A stretch of DNA of 64,000 nucleotides. It comes from Jaapia argillacea MUCL 33604 (taxonomy: Eukaryota; Basidiomycota; Agaricomycetes; Jaapiales; Jaapiaceae). The stretch spans positions 519,597-583,596 of the forward strand of contig KL197709.1 of assembly GCA_000697665.1 (NCBI GenBank), in the 5' to 3' direction. A model generated the notes under the pieces. That model searched no databases, had not been told where the DNA came from, and worked only from the letters and a program-made list of their open reading frames with translations. This document shows, piece after piece, positions 1 to 11,087 of the stretch; positions within the stretch are counted from its first letter, which is position 1; the number at the start of each line of letters is the position of its first letter. The translations under genes were made by a program, and so were the position numbers.

Positions 1-1249
1 AATGCAACCCAGAGAGCAGAGAACATGAGCTGGCTAAGACACTAGAGCCAAATATCTAAAGTACTCACAGTCCAAGGGTACCAACTTAATGCCCTTTCAA
101 CCCATTTCATCAACACAAATTTTTCCTGATCCTTACATCCTTCATATACCAAATTACAAGCTCTGCATCTTGTGTTAGTTAAGACTAGTAATATATAAGC
201 TTCTCACCTTTTAACTGCCCATTTTGTCCATAAATCCAAATTATTCCTTTGAATACACACAAATAGCTGTCTTAATGCATCACCACCAAGGGCATCTGCT
301 GTTTTCTCAAGCAACTCATCACATTTTGCACCTGTCTTGTCCATATCTGTATAAGATGTGAATGATAAATCCTATAGGGAGAGGAATAATCCTTTCCTTG
401 AAGTTGAACATCTCTTTTAGGTGGAAACCTTGTTGTATTGACAACTTTTGCATATTTTTCAGTGAAACAATTCAATGCAGATCTAGATGCCTCGTCAAAG
501 GCATCATCCTCATCCCATCCTTGACTTGTCAGGAATTGCTGAGTCTGCAACACAAAATCATCAAATTTTGTGTATATTGCAATTACCGGAACTATAAACA
601 GTTCACTCATATTTCCTCACAGAAGAGCAACTATTACTCACCTGCACCAGGATCACACTCCTGGAAAAATCTTGCCTCTGCTCCAGTCAAGAGACGACTG
701 GCATTATCAGCTGGAAGACAATACCTTCACAGTCATGCTATCAGTGTCAGGTTGTTAGATGTCAAGCAAGCACCTACCAAATTGCATGTAACTGCTTTGA
801 GGATTTTGTTGCCTTCCCTCGCTGTTCAATAAAGTCTTGTACAATCTTGAATTCCTCGATGGATCCACATTCAAATCCACGGGAATCATGAAAAACATAT
901 CGGGAATTGGCCTTGAATATCATCTCATTCTCGATGTTGTGTTCACCCCGCTGTCACTCAGCATTGGCTCCAGATCAACTGATCAAACTATTTGTTACAT
1001 ACCTCCCTGCTTGGTGCAATGGCTGAGAGGTTAATCTGGAGGGCCGATACTGTGTGATCAGAGACAGCTCCTCGCTGCGAAGTCTGATTCGCCAGTCACC
1101 TTCTCTCCTTGACCGTTGTAGATCACTGGCTGATCGGTCGTGTTACAGACTTTTTGGAGAATCGTCGTTTTGCCTGCGTTCGCCTTGCCCATCACCAGAA
1201 CGCGGAATTGGCGATACTTCTGCCTAAGTCGAACGGTTTGGTCGTCCAT
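1..1249 (-). CDS. P-loop GTPase (G-domain protein), cut by left window edge
   Basis: This is a GTPase of the P-loop type that is expanded in mushroom genomes; its cellular role is not known to me. I see the Walker A/G1 motif GKANAGKTTILQKVCN close to the N terminus, a G3-like switch FHDSRGFECG in an exon near 840-960, and a G4 motif PVIAIYTKFD near 580. Later exons read LFVCIQRNNLDLWTKWAVKR (near 210-260) and then run on to the left edge, so the C terminus is outside the window. I chose the ATG at 1249 because the reading just upstream has a stop before any other in-frame ATG and because MDDQTVRLRQKYRQFRVLVMG is a typical short lead-in. Several 50-60 nt introns separate the exons; the junction after VIYNGQGEK is unresolved. 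GTP binding is well supported, function is not. Confidence 0.8.
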
Positions 1250-2289
1250 GGGATGGTGGTACTGGTGAGAGTTCCGAGGATGATCGATAACGATGAGCGC
1301 CTGTGAGTCACATATTGTCACACTGGTGATTGGGACACCTCGACGAGACGTCTGGCTCACGTCGACTCGCAAGTCATCCGCGGCTGCCTCTGGCGCTCAC
1401 ATCCTCCGCCACCAGTTCCTATCTACGCTGAATGTTTCTCCCATTTTGTCTTTCCAATCATTTCGGATTGCGACTGCAGCGGGACTATTGGACATTCCAA
1501 CTCGCACACCATCCATTTCGATGCCTCCGACTTAGTCAACACTCTGTCTGGTTGTCTCGCGAGTGGCCTTCGGAGGGGAATGCAACTGGTTTCTGGTGAG
1601 CTGTCTTCGCTGCCCTTCCACTCCAAAGTCTTCGCGCCCACCATCCCGTCCTCAATCAATAAACCCAGCTCTACTGGACTCCCAACCCGACTCCTCGAGG
1701 CCGGAGCCAACACCAGTCCAGCCTACGAAGGCAAGTGCAGCGGATCCAATATCTCAGCATGCAGGGTCCCCTCTACTCAATCAACTACGATTGCTCCGAT
1801 GATGACGATGGCTGCGTCTGCAGGATTCTGTAACGCGATCGCAGACCCGAATCCTATCCAAACTCGCAAGCTGGATGGATAGGAAGCGACAGGCCGTTGG
1901 ATGCAACTGTCGCGCTTGGTTACAGGGGCTTTTTCGATGTCGTGAAGGATTTTCAGAGCCACTGGTGTGTCCGAAACCCCTCTACTGTCGTCTTTCTTAC
2001 GATGACGGCCGAGTTTTTCGTCCGATCAGTATCATCGACACCCCAGGAGCAACCAAATGAGTCTCGAACCCTGTTCCGTGGCCACCCAGCCAACCCAAGG
2101 CTTCGACATTCAAGGGCAATGCGTCAGATTCACCACCGTAGCCACGACTCCTAGACAACGGCACTGTTGAGTAAGGTTCCTACTCTCGGCGGTGGCTACA
2201 TGCGTTTTACCCGAGCCCATGGCTTCACCTCCGCATATAGGATGGAGCGCCAGATGAACGGCCATCCGTACCTCCAGGATCAAGACCTT
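1250..2289. other. No resolved gene; possible decayed N-terminal half of the sedolisin
   Basis: Reading frames here are short and interrupted on both strands. The stretch lies directly upstream of the sedolisin-like remnant and has the length expected for a sedolisin propeptide, but I could not match it residue by residue. I do not support any functional gene here. Confidence 0.4.
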
Positions 2290-3483
2290 GTCATACACCA
2301 TAACGCAACATTGATGCCTACAGGTGCATCGAACCTCAGTTTCCAGCTAAACCTCGGTGTATATCAGCCATTCTTGGTCACTCTCCGCCCAGACCTAAAC
2401 TCGTCCACGACATTCAGTTTCCAATCTGTCGACGGCGGTATTAATCCGCAAAACGCTAGTTTAGCGAGTGCTGAAGGAGTATGTGTCGAGTCTTATCTCT
2501 CTGTCTTCCATCCTGATCATGTCTGATGTCAGAACTACGAGACCCAATATATCGTTAGACTCGCGTCTGGTGTATCCACCACCTTCATATCCGTGGGACC
2601 CAACCGCACCGATATCATCCCCTATCTCGCCGCAATGGATCAACCCACTCAAGCGCTCACCGCGAGGTATTGTTTCGACGAGTTTCTTCTCTCCCTAGAG
2701 TTACCTACGTACGTCCACATCCTCTGCCCGTTTGGACGTGGCTCATGGAAGTTACTCGTTGGGAATTTGAGCAGTGCTTACGCACAACGTGGAGCCGGGG
2801 TCGTTCCCATTTTGTTCGGATCGGGAGACGGAGGTGTTGCCGGCTGTGCGCAACAACATGAACCTTTCCATTCGTCAACCTGATTCCTTGCCTTACTTCA
2901 GCGTCACGTCTGTCGGAGCAACCACCGGAACGAACCCAGAAGCCGCTACGACCTATCCATCCGGCGGCTCCTCAAACAACTTTACCATGCCCTTATATCA
3001 GTCCGCCGCAGTGACCGAATACCTCGACACCATCGGTCCATTGAACGCCGGCAGATCCAATGCTACGAGCCGTCCATTCCCAGCGTCTCTGCTCAAGGAA
3101 CAAATGTTGCATTCGCCTTCGACGGAGCTGCGAACCTTTGGACTGGAACAAGTTGCTCAACTCCAAGTTTCTCGGGCGTTATTGCTCTTTGAACGACCGT
3201 CTTCGAGCCGTTGATCGACTCCCTCTCGGATTTTTGAATCCATTCATTTATGCGAACCCAGGTGTGTTCAACGACAGCACGCCTGGTGCGTTCTTTTACC
3301 TTCATGACCGATTTTCCATACACGAAATCTATGTGGTTCGACCAGATTTCCGTCAGATGTCGGTTGGGATTCTGCAAGTCCACACCTACCCCAATCCCGT
3401 TCTCTCTCGGAACTGACATCCTTCTCTGTCAGGTTACTGGTCTTCGTAATCCAAACTTTACCTTGAATGTACTCGGACTCTGA
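2290..3483 (+). pseudogene. Decayed sedolisin (peptidase S53, tripeptidyl-peptidase type)
   Basis: Sedolisins are secreted acid serine-carboxyl proteases with a Ser-Glu-Asp triad. In order, the plus strand shows FRPDLNSS-like FLVTLRPDLNSSTTFSFQSV, then ETQYIVRLASGVSTTFISVG, then NLSSAYAQRGAGVVPILFGS followed by GDGGVAG, then VTSVGATTGTNPEAA and YPSGGSSNNF, then the serine motif TGTSCSTPSFSGVIAL, then LNDRLRAVDRLPLGFLNPF and finally VTGLRNPNFTL. These match the family end to end, but they lie in different frames: shifts fall between GDGGVAG and VTSVGA (near 2840-2890), near 3080-3095 and near 3185. The family's ExxxD at the catalytic Glu/Asp appears as EGNYE, so the Asp seems replaced. I infer a non-functional copy of a host gene. 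Confidence 0.75.
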
Positions 3484-4080
3484 GCGCAGTCTCAATAATA
3501 TTCACTGTGATAGAACTGTCTGTAAGAGAAGGTGGTTCCGAATAAATAGCGCCCAATGCCCGGAGGACGGAGTTTAGGGATTGAGAGGAACGTGGAACGT
3601 GGTTAGTTGGTTAGATGGGGAAGCTTGGTGGAGGTTGGTGGTTAGGCTGAGCTTTGTAGGAGTGGACGTCATGTATGTGTCTCGAAACTGTCTGGATGAC
3701 GTTGGACGTTTGGTTTGGGGTGAAGTCCATGTGGGAAGCTCAGTGAACAACACATGTGCGTTTCGTGAAGGTGTATCATCGGATGGTTGCGAGAGGGGAC
3801 GTTCGGACGCGGGTCGGGTGATCCTTGGTTGGTGATTGCTTCAATCGCTTCGCTTATTGGCCCCCATCACTGGCCTTATCGATCATCGCCCAGCGCTCTC
3901 CAGCAATGCTCTTGGTTGAATCATATCTGACTGGCCAACCCAGTTTTCACCAAGCTTCCATCACCATTATCACGTCGTGCACTCCAAAGACGCCACGTAC
4001 TTACTATTCACTCTACAACACTAAGCGCTTGCGTCAAGCGTCAACTGGGTGGTCCGGATAACGAGGTTTGTATTCGATTC
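3484..4080. other. Intergenic, nothing recognised
   Basis: No reading frame here resembles a known protein on either strand. The first 350 bases are G-rich on the plus strand, then the composition becomes C-rich; I see no repeat or RNA gene. Confidence 0.5.
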
Positions 4081-4082
4081 AT

Positions 4083-4640
4083 AATGCCAAGTGAGCTCTC
4101 CCTTCCTATCTTTCTTTCGTCAAACCAATCGCCTCGCAGGTTCCGTCCCCCGTCCTCAAGATCCTACCCGATTCTCTCATCGTTGCCAACATCTCCACCC
4201 AACAAGCCCCCGGCTCTCGCCTGCCCAACATCACCGAGCTCTATATGCAAGATGAATACGACTCCACTTCGAGACGAGTTCAAGAAAAGTGAAAGCGTTT
4301 CTGTCATGGTGGTGGTATAGCTCAAGTGCTCCTGCATGCATGGGGCAGAGAGGAGGTCGGCGCGTGTTTAGTTTGGAACACGTGTCGAGACTCTCGACTT
4401 CAATCGTCTTCAATCCTTCGGAAGGGTCCTGCCTGGCTTCCTTCATTATCATGTCTCTCAGAACCCTCAGACTCCGGAGTAAGTATTATCCACACATTAA
4501 TGGTATTTCTAAATTAAACGTATTGATAGGCTACAAGCAAAGCTCCGGTACTAACGCATTCCTGAAGTACAACGAGGCTGAGAATTCGCCCCAACTTGAA
4601 GCATATGGGGTATCCATCCACAAATCGTCAGATTCTCCTC
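4083..4640 (+). pseudogene. Unrecognised coding remnant with frame breaks
   Basis: Plus-strand segments with protein-like composition follow one another but do not join in one frame: VPSPVLKILPDSLIVANIST and LPNITELYMQDEYD near 4140-4270, then FNRLQSFGRVLPGF and LHYHVSQNPQTP near 4395-4480, then a clean-looking intron (GTAAGT at 4480 to TAG at 4530) and YKQSSGTNAFLKYNEAENSP near 4532-4600. The frame needed downstream of the intron does not fit the frame upstream, so either an exon is missed or the gene is broken. I do not recognise the family. Confidence 0.3.
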
Positions 4641-4687
4641 AGCACCTAAATCCGCCCCTTCCATCCATCGCAAGCTATTCGCCCACT

Positions 4688-6115
4688 CTATACCACCGCC
4701 AATGCTCCAACAACGACCAGAACGGCCCCGACGGCCAACTTCCATCGAACACTCCCGTATATCCTCCCTCCGCCACTTGCTCCCTTGCTACCGCTTTGTA
4801 CCCAATCCCTCCAAGCACTCTGCATCTCGATTACAAACGCCAGCGACTCTGGACTTTGAGTCCCTTGTTGACCGACGTTGCACGGGTCTACGACCGGCGT
4901 CAACCACATATCTTGCGTGAAATGGGCCAGCGGAGATCCGTTGTTTGGCATGCCAGAAGAGGGGAAGAGCGAAGTGAGGACTAGTGGATAAGGAGATGGG
5001 GGTGGTCGAATGAACGCACCTGGAGTTGGCAGCAGCGCTAAGCGTCTGTCGACACGGCTCCGCCTCAGGTATGTACGTATGCGTTCCCCACAAGTTCGCT
5101 AACCGATAGACAGTCGCAGCTAGAAGAGCTGTACTAGCCGCATCGTCAAAACTCGTATTGGAATTGGCGTAGTTTTTGAAGAGATTCTTGGGTTGCTGTT
5201 CCGTTGCGCATGGTCGAGATAGATAGTAGATGCGAGAGATAATCCCAAGGTCAGCACATTGTACCCCGCGAATGGAATAACAATGATCACTTACGAGATG
5301 CGAATACATAGCTCCGTGGATCTCCCTAACCCAATTCGCAAGATCAATCTGTTCGTTCTTCATCCTATTCGCAAACGACGAACGCTGGATCGTAGCAAGC
5401 ACCCTCAACATCCCCGCCGCTGCCCATCCATTGCCTATCAAACCCGATCAGCTCTTCGCCCTCTATCCACACGCTACAGAACCTAGTCAACTCACCAGTC
5501 GACCAATACCCCAAATCCTGTCCACTCCCCAAAATGACCTATGTCCACAGCCCCCCAGCACTTGCATCCCTCAAATAATTCCGATATAACTTCACATGAT
5601 TATGCGCGTCCTCGACCACCGTCCTATTCCCACTCGTCACACCATAATACGCCAGAAACGGTGGTACCATATAAACGAAATCGGACGATAGTTGGAGTTG
5701 GTCCGTACGATGTTAGATGGCTCCGTCCGACGTTCGAGGGACGTCGGTATAGAGGAAGTCTAGTTGGTTGGTAGCTGCTTGGTTGTATTGAGCGTTCGTG
5801 TTGTTGGAGGAACCATCGCCTGTCCAGTTGGCGAGAAGGACGGCAACGCCGATGCTTGCTGGGTCACTCGCCACTCCGTCGTTTGAGACTAGAGGTTGAG
5901 GACTGGTACCGACTCCGCCGAGACTGGATACGGTCGACTGGCAATCGCTAGGACTTCGCCTAAGGATCCCGGGACAGAAGAAGAGAATAGAGATGATTAG
6001 AGTGGGAGTTTCTCAGAGGAGAAGACGGAGGATTGAGGTGAGTCGTATTCGAGAAGTGCTTGGGCTCGTGTACCGATTTCCCAACTGTAGAAAAACGTGT
6101 TTCGTTGAATGTGAT
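4688..6115 (-). pseudogene. Six-hairpin glycosidase-like (GH105-type fold) pseudogene
   Basis: The family is a secreted or anchored alpha/alpha-barrel hydrolase, related in fold to unsaturated rhamnogalacturonyl hydrolases. On the minus strand I read GTRAQALLEYDSPQSSVFSS (near 6070), PLVSNDGVASDPASIGVAVL, LANWTGDGSS, DFLYTDVPRTSDGAI, SSDFVYMVPPFLAYYGVTSG, VKLYRNYLRD, then across an intact intron TGNGWAAAGMLRVLATIQRS, later NTSFDDAASTALLAATVYRL and a last exon with LTPVVDPCNVGQQGTQSPES ending in a hydrophobic tail LAVGAVLVVVGALAVV that looks like an anchor signal. Splice sites still look good, yet there are two in-frame stops (TAA at 5713-5715 after DGAI, TAG at 5539-5541 in GLWT*VILG) and a frame shift near 5930. 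It is therefore a recent pseudogene, or the stops are assembly errors. Confidence 0.78.
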
Positions 6116-6911
6116 GCCCTAGAAGGTAGTCGGTGGCATGTAAAGGTAGTTCCTCAGGTCCACCAAGGTTGATAAGAATAACTCAGCACGCGCACCGTCA
6201 AACCTTGAGGCGCTCCGCTCGAGTATGAACACTACGTCGTTGAGCCTTGCGAAAGCTGTAGCTGGCGTGTAAGTTGCCGTATCCACGTTGAAGGTGTATA
6301 TGTGCGCATGCTCGCACAACCGAAGATGCTGCCAGGGCGCTACACGAATCTGTGGGTCGTCTAAGAGAGAACGGGGCTTCGTTCAATGGAGAGATGGGCA
6401 CCTCAAAGCATTGTAGAGGCAGAATTCGAGGGTTGTAACGAAATAGGCAAGTGTTGTTCGAGTCGAACGAGCGCTAGCCCTCATCCTTCCTTCCCTCGGC
6501 GTGAACTACGGACTGTGGTTTGCCCTTGTACTTTTGGCTCTAAAAGAGGAACGTATAATTGCTCGTCTCATGGCCGTCTCGTTTCGACTCCTAGACAACA
6601 CCTGACAATCTCGCTTTGGTCTGATGAATCACACCGCGGACCAGTTGTGAATAGCAGATGATGGGCGCGTATCTGTTGATCTAAATGCTTCTTGTTGTTC
6701 TCAACCTGGGTACTACTGCGACGGGAACTTTGTCAATCCAAATACGAACTTGCGGCTTCCCACTGCCTTTGTATCGTCTCCAGCAACGTTGCGTTTCGTT
6801 TCCTCGCCGTCGACGTTTTTACTTATGCATAAGACCGGACCAAGCATGGTGCTTGCCTCCTTCAAACTCTCTCCTCTAGTTCTCTCTAGTCTTTGGAGCT
6901 GTTAGCAAAGC
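6116..6911. other. Intergenic with one unassigned minus-strand reading frame
   Basis: A minus-strand reading of about 66 codons (6119-6319, with AHIYTFNVDTATYTPATAFA) has ordinary composition but no family I recognise, and it is not in frame with the glycosidase relic. The part from 6660 to 6911 is the probable promoter and leader of the next gene; a pyrimidine-rich stretch lies at 6868-6893. Confidence 0.35.
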
Positions 6912-9089
6912 ATGTCGACGTACTCTTTCCCGCAGACGACGGAGGCCGAGGAAACGGCTTGGAGGGAGGCGCTCAAGAGTGGTAAATTCAAGTTTGTGGC
7001 GGATGGGAGTACTGCGAGCAAAGTGTCACAGGCTCCTCTTTATCTGGCTCCGCAAGTGCACATGTCACAGGAAAGGCGAGACAGGTTGTTGATCGAACAG
7101 GGTGATCGTCTGCGGTGAGTCTATCCCTGAACATTTTGCACGTTGTATTCGATTAAAGGCCACCTACAGTCTCTTTTATCCTCATCTAACCGACTGGAAA
7201 ATGTACATCAACATGGAAGGCGTCCCTTATTTCCGGCTCATTAACGACGACATGTGTGTATTGACGATGGACGATATACGAGTTCAAAGGATACATGACG
7301 CAGTCATGGAGAACGTTGAGGGTTTCCTGAGTGGTTTAGATGAGGATGGTTTTATGGATGTCCTGCCTGATGATTGGGAACTTTTCATGGGGCGGTTGGA
7401 CGGCGATGATGATGTCCCCCCACTTGAGTTCTTAATCTCATGGGAGAAGGGGTGGAAATTCACAGTGGATGATTATGGTGGTCAGTTTGACGATTATTCC
7501 TTTTTTTTTGGCGTGGATCCTGATGTGTTGTGATAGATATCAAGCTCGAATATAAGGGCGGCTATTGGCTCCAGGCCGCTCAAATGACCATGCATCTGGA
7601 AGAGGTGCCCCCTGGGTTGGAGGAAGAGTTTTTGGCAATGGTTGCTTTCGAGGCGAACGGTATTTCATATTCGAAACTCATAGGAATCAACGCTTACTCG
7701 TATTATTTCAGAGCGTGCTCTTTTCCCAAAAAGTAAGAGATACTGCTTAAATGACGGACAAATCGAACAAATTTTGGAGGTTTATCGTGATCTCAAAGGT
7801 TCGTATCTATCATTGAGAATGACAGCGCCTGAATTAAGCTCCATACCATAGCTGCCGGGCCCGAGTCTGCTCCAAAGTTGACTTGGCACATGATGCGTTC
7901 ACTGGCGTTCATGCCGGGAGGTTTAAGCGACAAGAGCAACTTGAGAGACTCCCTTGTCGTTCCCCTCCCACCGCCCGAACCCATCCCGACCTGGACATGG
8001 GTTGATTTCCTTCTCGCATTCTTTCTTTTCGGGGCGCATAGGTCGGTATTTCTAGATTTTATGCTCTCGTATTTGTACGCTGACTATTGGATCTAGAACC
8101 TATCAAAAGCGGATTCAAGATGCTCGAAGCCGGAAACCTGCCGAATATCTCGCATTTTTGGCCATGATGCAGAGCTTTCTTTTGGAATGGGCAGGTTAGT
8201 AAAACCCTCGTCACCTGGATTTGATCGTCGCTGACCACAATCCAAAAGATTCTAATCTCCTGGTGAGTCGTCGACCTGGGTTGTCGAGACACAGTTTATT
8301 CACTGATATCCTCGGGGTACCATAGGCGACCGTGTTTGTTCTGTGGGCATCTTCAACCAATCATAAAGTCAAAGTCGCTCACTTTTTTCTGTTTAGCGCC
8401 AACGTCACCCTTCTCACTCTGCCGGTACGCCTTTTCATTTGCGGGACGGTCACAGACAATCCTAATTCATCCTGGTAGGACATAGGCCGAGTTGCGGGTG
8501 TGGCATCTCTCGCCTCCTCGATCTTTGGGGTCACGAGCATCGCAGCAGGCGTTTACCAGACATGGCTCCATCGCGGAAAGGATGAAGCTGAGTATAACGA
8601 GAGGGTGAGTCTACTTAATTTCCATGGTTAATGTCAGACCTTATCGTGATTCGATAGCGGGCTTATACCCGTCACTTTGATGGGTTTGGTGAAGAATCTG
8701 GAGTGAAGATCATGGCATGCTTCTTGTCATTGCCCCTAGTATGCATGCTGTGGTCTGTGATGTGGTTCACAGTCGCTATTGGCGCATATTGCATCCAGCA
8801 ACCTGGGCTGGTGGGGAAAGTACTCCTTGGCACCACGTTCATGATCGGCTGCGTTGCGATAATCTTGGTATTCGTGTGTTCACGGAACATCTGGGATGGT
8901 AAAGCTAAGTCTGGTGTGACGCAGAACGATGAAGAGAAGACCGAGAACATAGACACAGACAAGACATTGGCTGGACGAGCGAGAAGTGTTTCTCGATGGC
9001 TCCACCTGGAAGGGTGGCGCACGTCGCCACAGGATGGAAGGAATAGGGAACACACTGTCGCCAATGAAGATCGACAAGTCTCTGGCTGA
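6912..9089 (+). CDS. Multi-pass membrane protein with degenerate WW-like N-terminal part
   Basis: I reconstruct ten exons coding about 560 residues: 6912-7114, 7170-7480, 7537-7659, 7712-7798, 7852-8041, 8097-8194, 8249-8262, 8326-8424, 8479-8604 and 8658-9089. All phases agree, which supports the model. The N-terminal half is soluble and acidic; WKMYINMEGVPYFRLINDD has the spacing of a weak WW domain. The C-terminal half carries about five or six hydrophobic segments, such as WTWVDFLLAFFLFGA, VAGVASLASSIFGV, ACFLSLPLVCMLWSVMWF and LLGTTFMIGCVAIILVFVC, followed by a charged tail. This layout recalls a family of uncharacterised mushroom membrane proteins; I cannot give a function. One exon is only 14 nt. 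Confidence 0.8.
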
Positions 9090-9220
9090 TGATGGTTACA
9101 TAGGAGATTGAGGGATAATCGATCATGGTCGCAAGGATACCGAGGAACTGTCACTTAGTGTACAACTTGTCCATAGCGAAACACCCAGAACTAATACAGC
9201 GGCGGAGGAGATAAAACGAA

Positions 9221-10986
9221 TCATCTCAGCTCCTTGGGTGGAATCCATTCCGGTATAGAACCCCATTCAAACTTCGTTCCCTCAAACGCGTCTCTCGCAA
9301 CTTTCGGCAATAGCTGAAGATAGTTATCGGGTAGGAGCGCGTCATACTTGTTTGTGCCCGGCTTGTACGAAGATTTGGCGTTGAGGAAGTCTGGAGGCGC
9401 ATCGTCAAGTTTCGTTTGTGGCGCTGCGGTTCCAAAAGGTGATGTGGAGGCTTGACTGGATGGTTGGCCAAAACCGGCGGGTAACTTGGGGGCACCGAAG
9501 ACTGACGACACCTGGCCTTGTGCCGTGCCGGGAGCAGATGGTTGACCGAACACTGACACTGAACCACCAAAAGGAGATGGCGCAGGTGGTTGTTGTGGTT
9601 GCGACGGTACGCCAAAGACCGAGGTGGGCTGCGTAGGCTGTGAAGGCACACCAAAGACTGATGTAGCAGCGGGAGCTGGCGTTGGTGCCCCAAAAACTGA
9701 CGTTGTGCTCGCTTGTGCTGGCGCAGCGAATACCGAGGTTGGAGCGGGGCCACTGAGTGCAGGGGCTGGAGGTTGGCCGAAGGATGATTGACCGAATACA
9801 GACCCCGATGGGGGAGCCGCCGAGCCTGTTGCACCCAACCCAAAAGCGGTAGGTTTCTGGCCTGCAAACGCTGAGAATCCACCTCCAGTGCCAGGCGTTG
9901 CACCGCTGGTGCCGGGACCGATTCCGCCAAATGCGCCAGATGTTGCAGGTTTGATGAGAGGTGTCTGTGTTTGTGATGGTTGGGCGAAAACAGATGTAGG
10001 CTGAGATGGTTGGCCAAAGACAGAGGTAGGCTGGGACGGTTGTCCGAAGACGGAGGTAGATTGGGTTTGTTGGCCAAAGGCAGATGTAGGCTGCGATGGT
10101 TGCCCGAACGCAGATGGGGCGCTACTACCAGTCAGACCGCTGAACGCTGATTGTCCGAACGACGACTTTCCAAAAGCTGATGAAGGAGCATTTGGGACAA
10201 CTGTCGCCAACGTGGATGCCAAGTTGGATGTCAAGGGACCGCCAAACGCAGACTGTACACCGCCCAGAGCTCCGAAAGCAGACCCTGGAGTAGCCCCAAA
10301 CGCCGACGACGCTGTAGGAGCTGATTCAGACTCGGAACCTCCGCTTGCTTTCACAGCCTGTGCATATGCGTTTCCGACGTTTGCTAGTGCGTCAGCAATG
10401 GTTCGATCGGAGGTAGCTGTTTGGTTGGCTTCATATCTGATCTTCAGCCATATCAACGACAGTGACGAGAGAACAAAACAAATTGGACGCACATAGTCAT
10501 CAAATGCACCAGACTTTGTGGCTAGTAAAGCTTTGACACGTAGTTCCTCGAAAGACTCGTCGAGATTAGGGATGAGGTTGGGCTCGTGCTTTGCCGGACC
10601 GTAGGACGAGAGCGGCCATTGAGGTTTATCTTGGAGAGGGGTCAAATCTTTGGCCATCGATTCTACGCTGCGACTGACTTCAGCAGGTGGATATTGAGGT
10701 CCATTCTGCGAGATAGCCTACCTGAAGGGCACTTGTTTCTGAGGTGTGTTGGTATTGGCATTTCCAGCCGTCCACGACTGACCTGAGAATGGGAAATGAA
10801 TGAGCTGGGACAAAAGATATTGAGAAAGGACCAACTGCCAAAGCCTCCTTGTCGCTGACCCTGTGGGTGTTCATTCTTGCAGTTGTCCCCGAATCTGCAT
10901 GTACCACGCAGAAAATACTGACAGACCACCTACAACCCAATATATGAGACTGTCGAACACATTTAGTAGATATGATAGCTTACCAT
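9221..10986 (-). CDS. NUP42: CCCH zinc-finger FG nucleoporin, NUP42/AMO1 type
   Basis: NUP42 (Amo1 in fission yeast) sits on the cytoplasmic face of the nuclear pore and helps mRNA export with Gle1 and Dbp5. The protein starts with a CCCH finger, VVCQYFLRGTCRFGDNCKNE, then QRQGGFGS. A middle conserved block reads LTPLQDKPQWPLSSYGPAKH. After it comes a long low-complexity region full of SAFG, SVFG and FGQ repeats (about 9420-10330). The C-terminal segment FEWGSIPEWIPPKELR is the expected Gle1-binding-like end. The start ATG (10984-10986) appears to be an exon of only three bases followed directly by GTAAGC; other introns lie near 10800-10850, 10670-10720 and 10445-10494. The gene is head-to-head with NUP188. 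Confidence 0.88.
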
Positions 10987-11087
10987 GGTCGATCAAGATA
11001 TAGGTACGGTGCGGTGAGGAAGTTGAGTCTAATTCCACGATTCGCACGCAACGCGTCTCTTTACTGCCACTTCAACTTTCCAAGGTC
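10987..11087. promoter_or_regulatory. Shared bidirectional promoter, NUP42/NUP188
   Basis: Only 101 bases separate the start codons of the two divergent nucleoporin genes. The stretch contains ACGCGT at 11051-11056 (MluI cell-cycle box-like) and pyrimidine-rich sequence next to the NUP188 start. Co-regulation is inferred. Confidence 0.6.

Noticed and set aside
1010-1085. tRNA-like stretch with TGGCTGAGAGGTTAA (A-box-like)
   Set aside because: No matching B box or acceptor stem can be found, and it lies between exons of the GTPase gene on the other strand.
9226-10077. A 283-codon alternative minus-strand frame over the FG-repeat region
   Set aside because: It is a frame-shifted reading of the FG repeats, rich in His, Leu and Arg without any domain.
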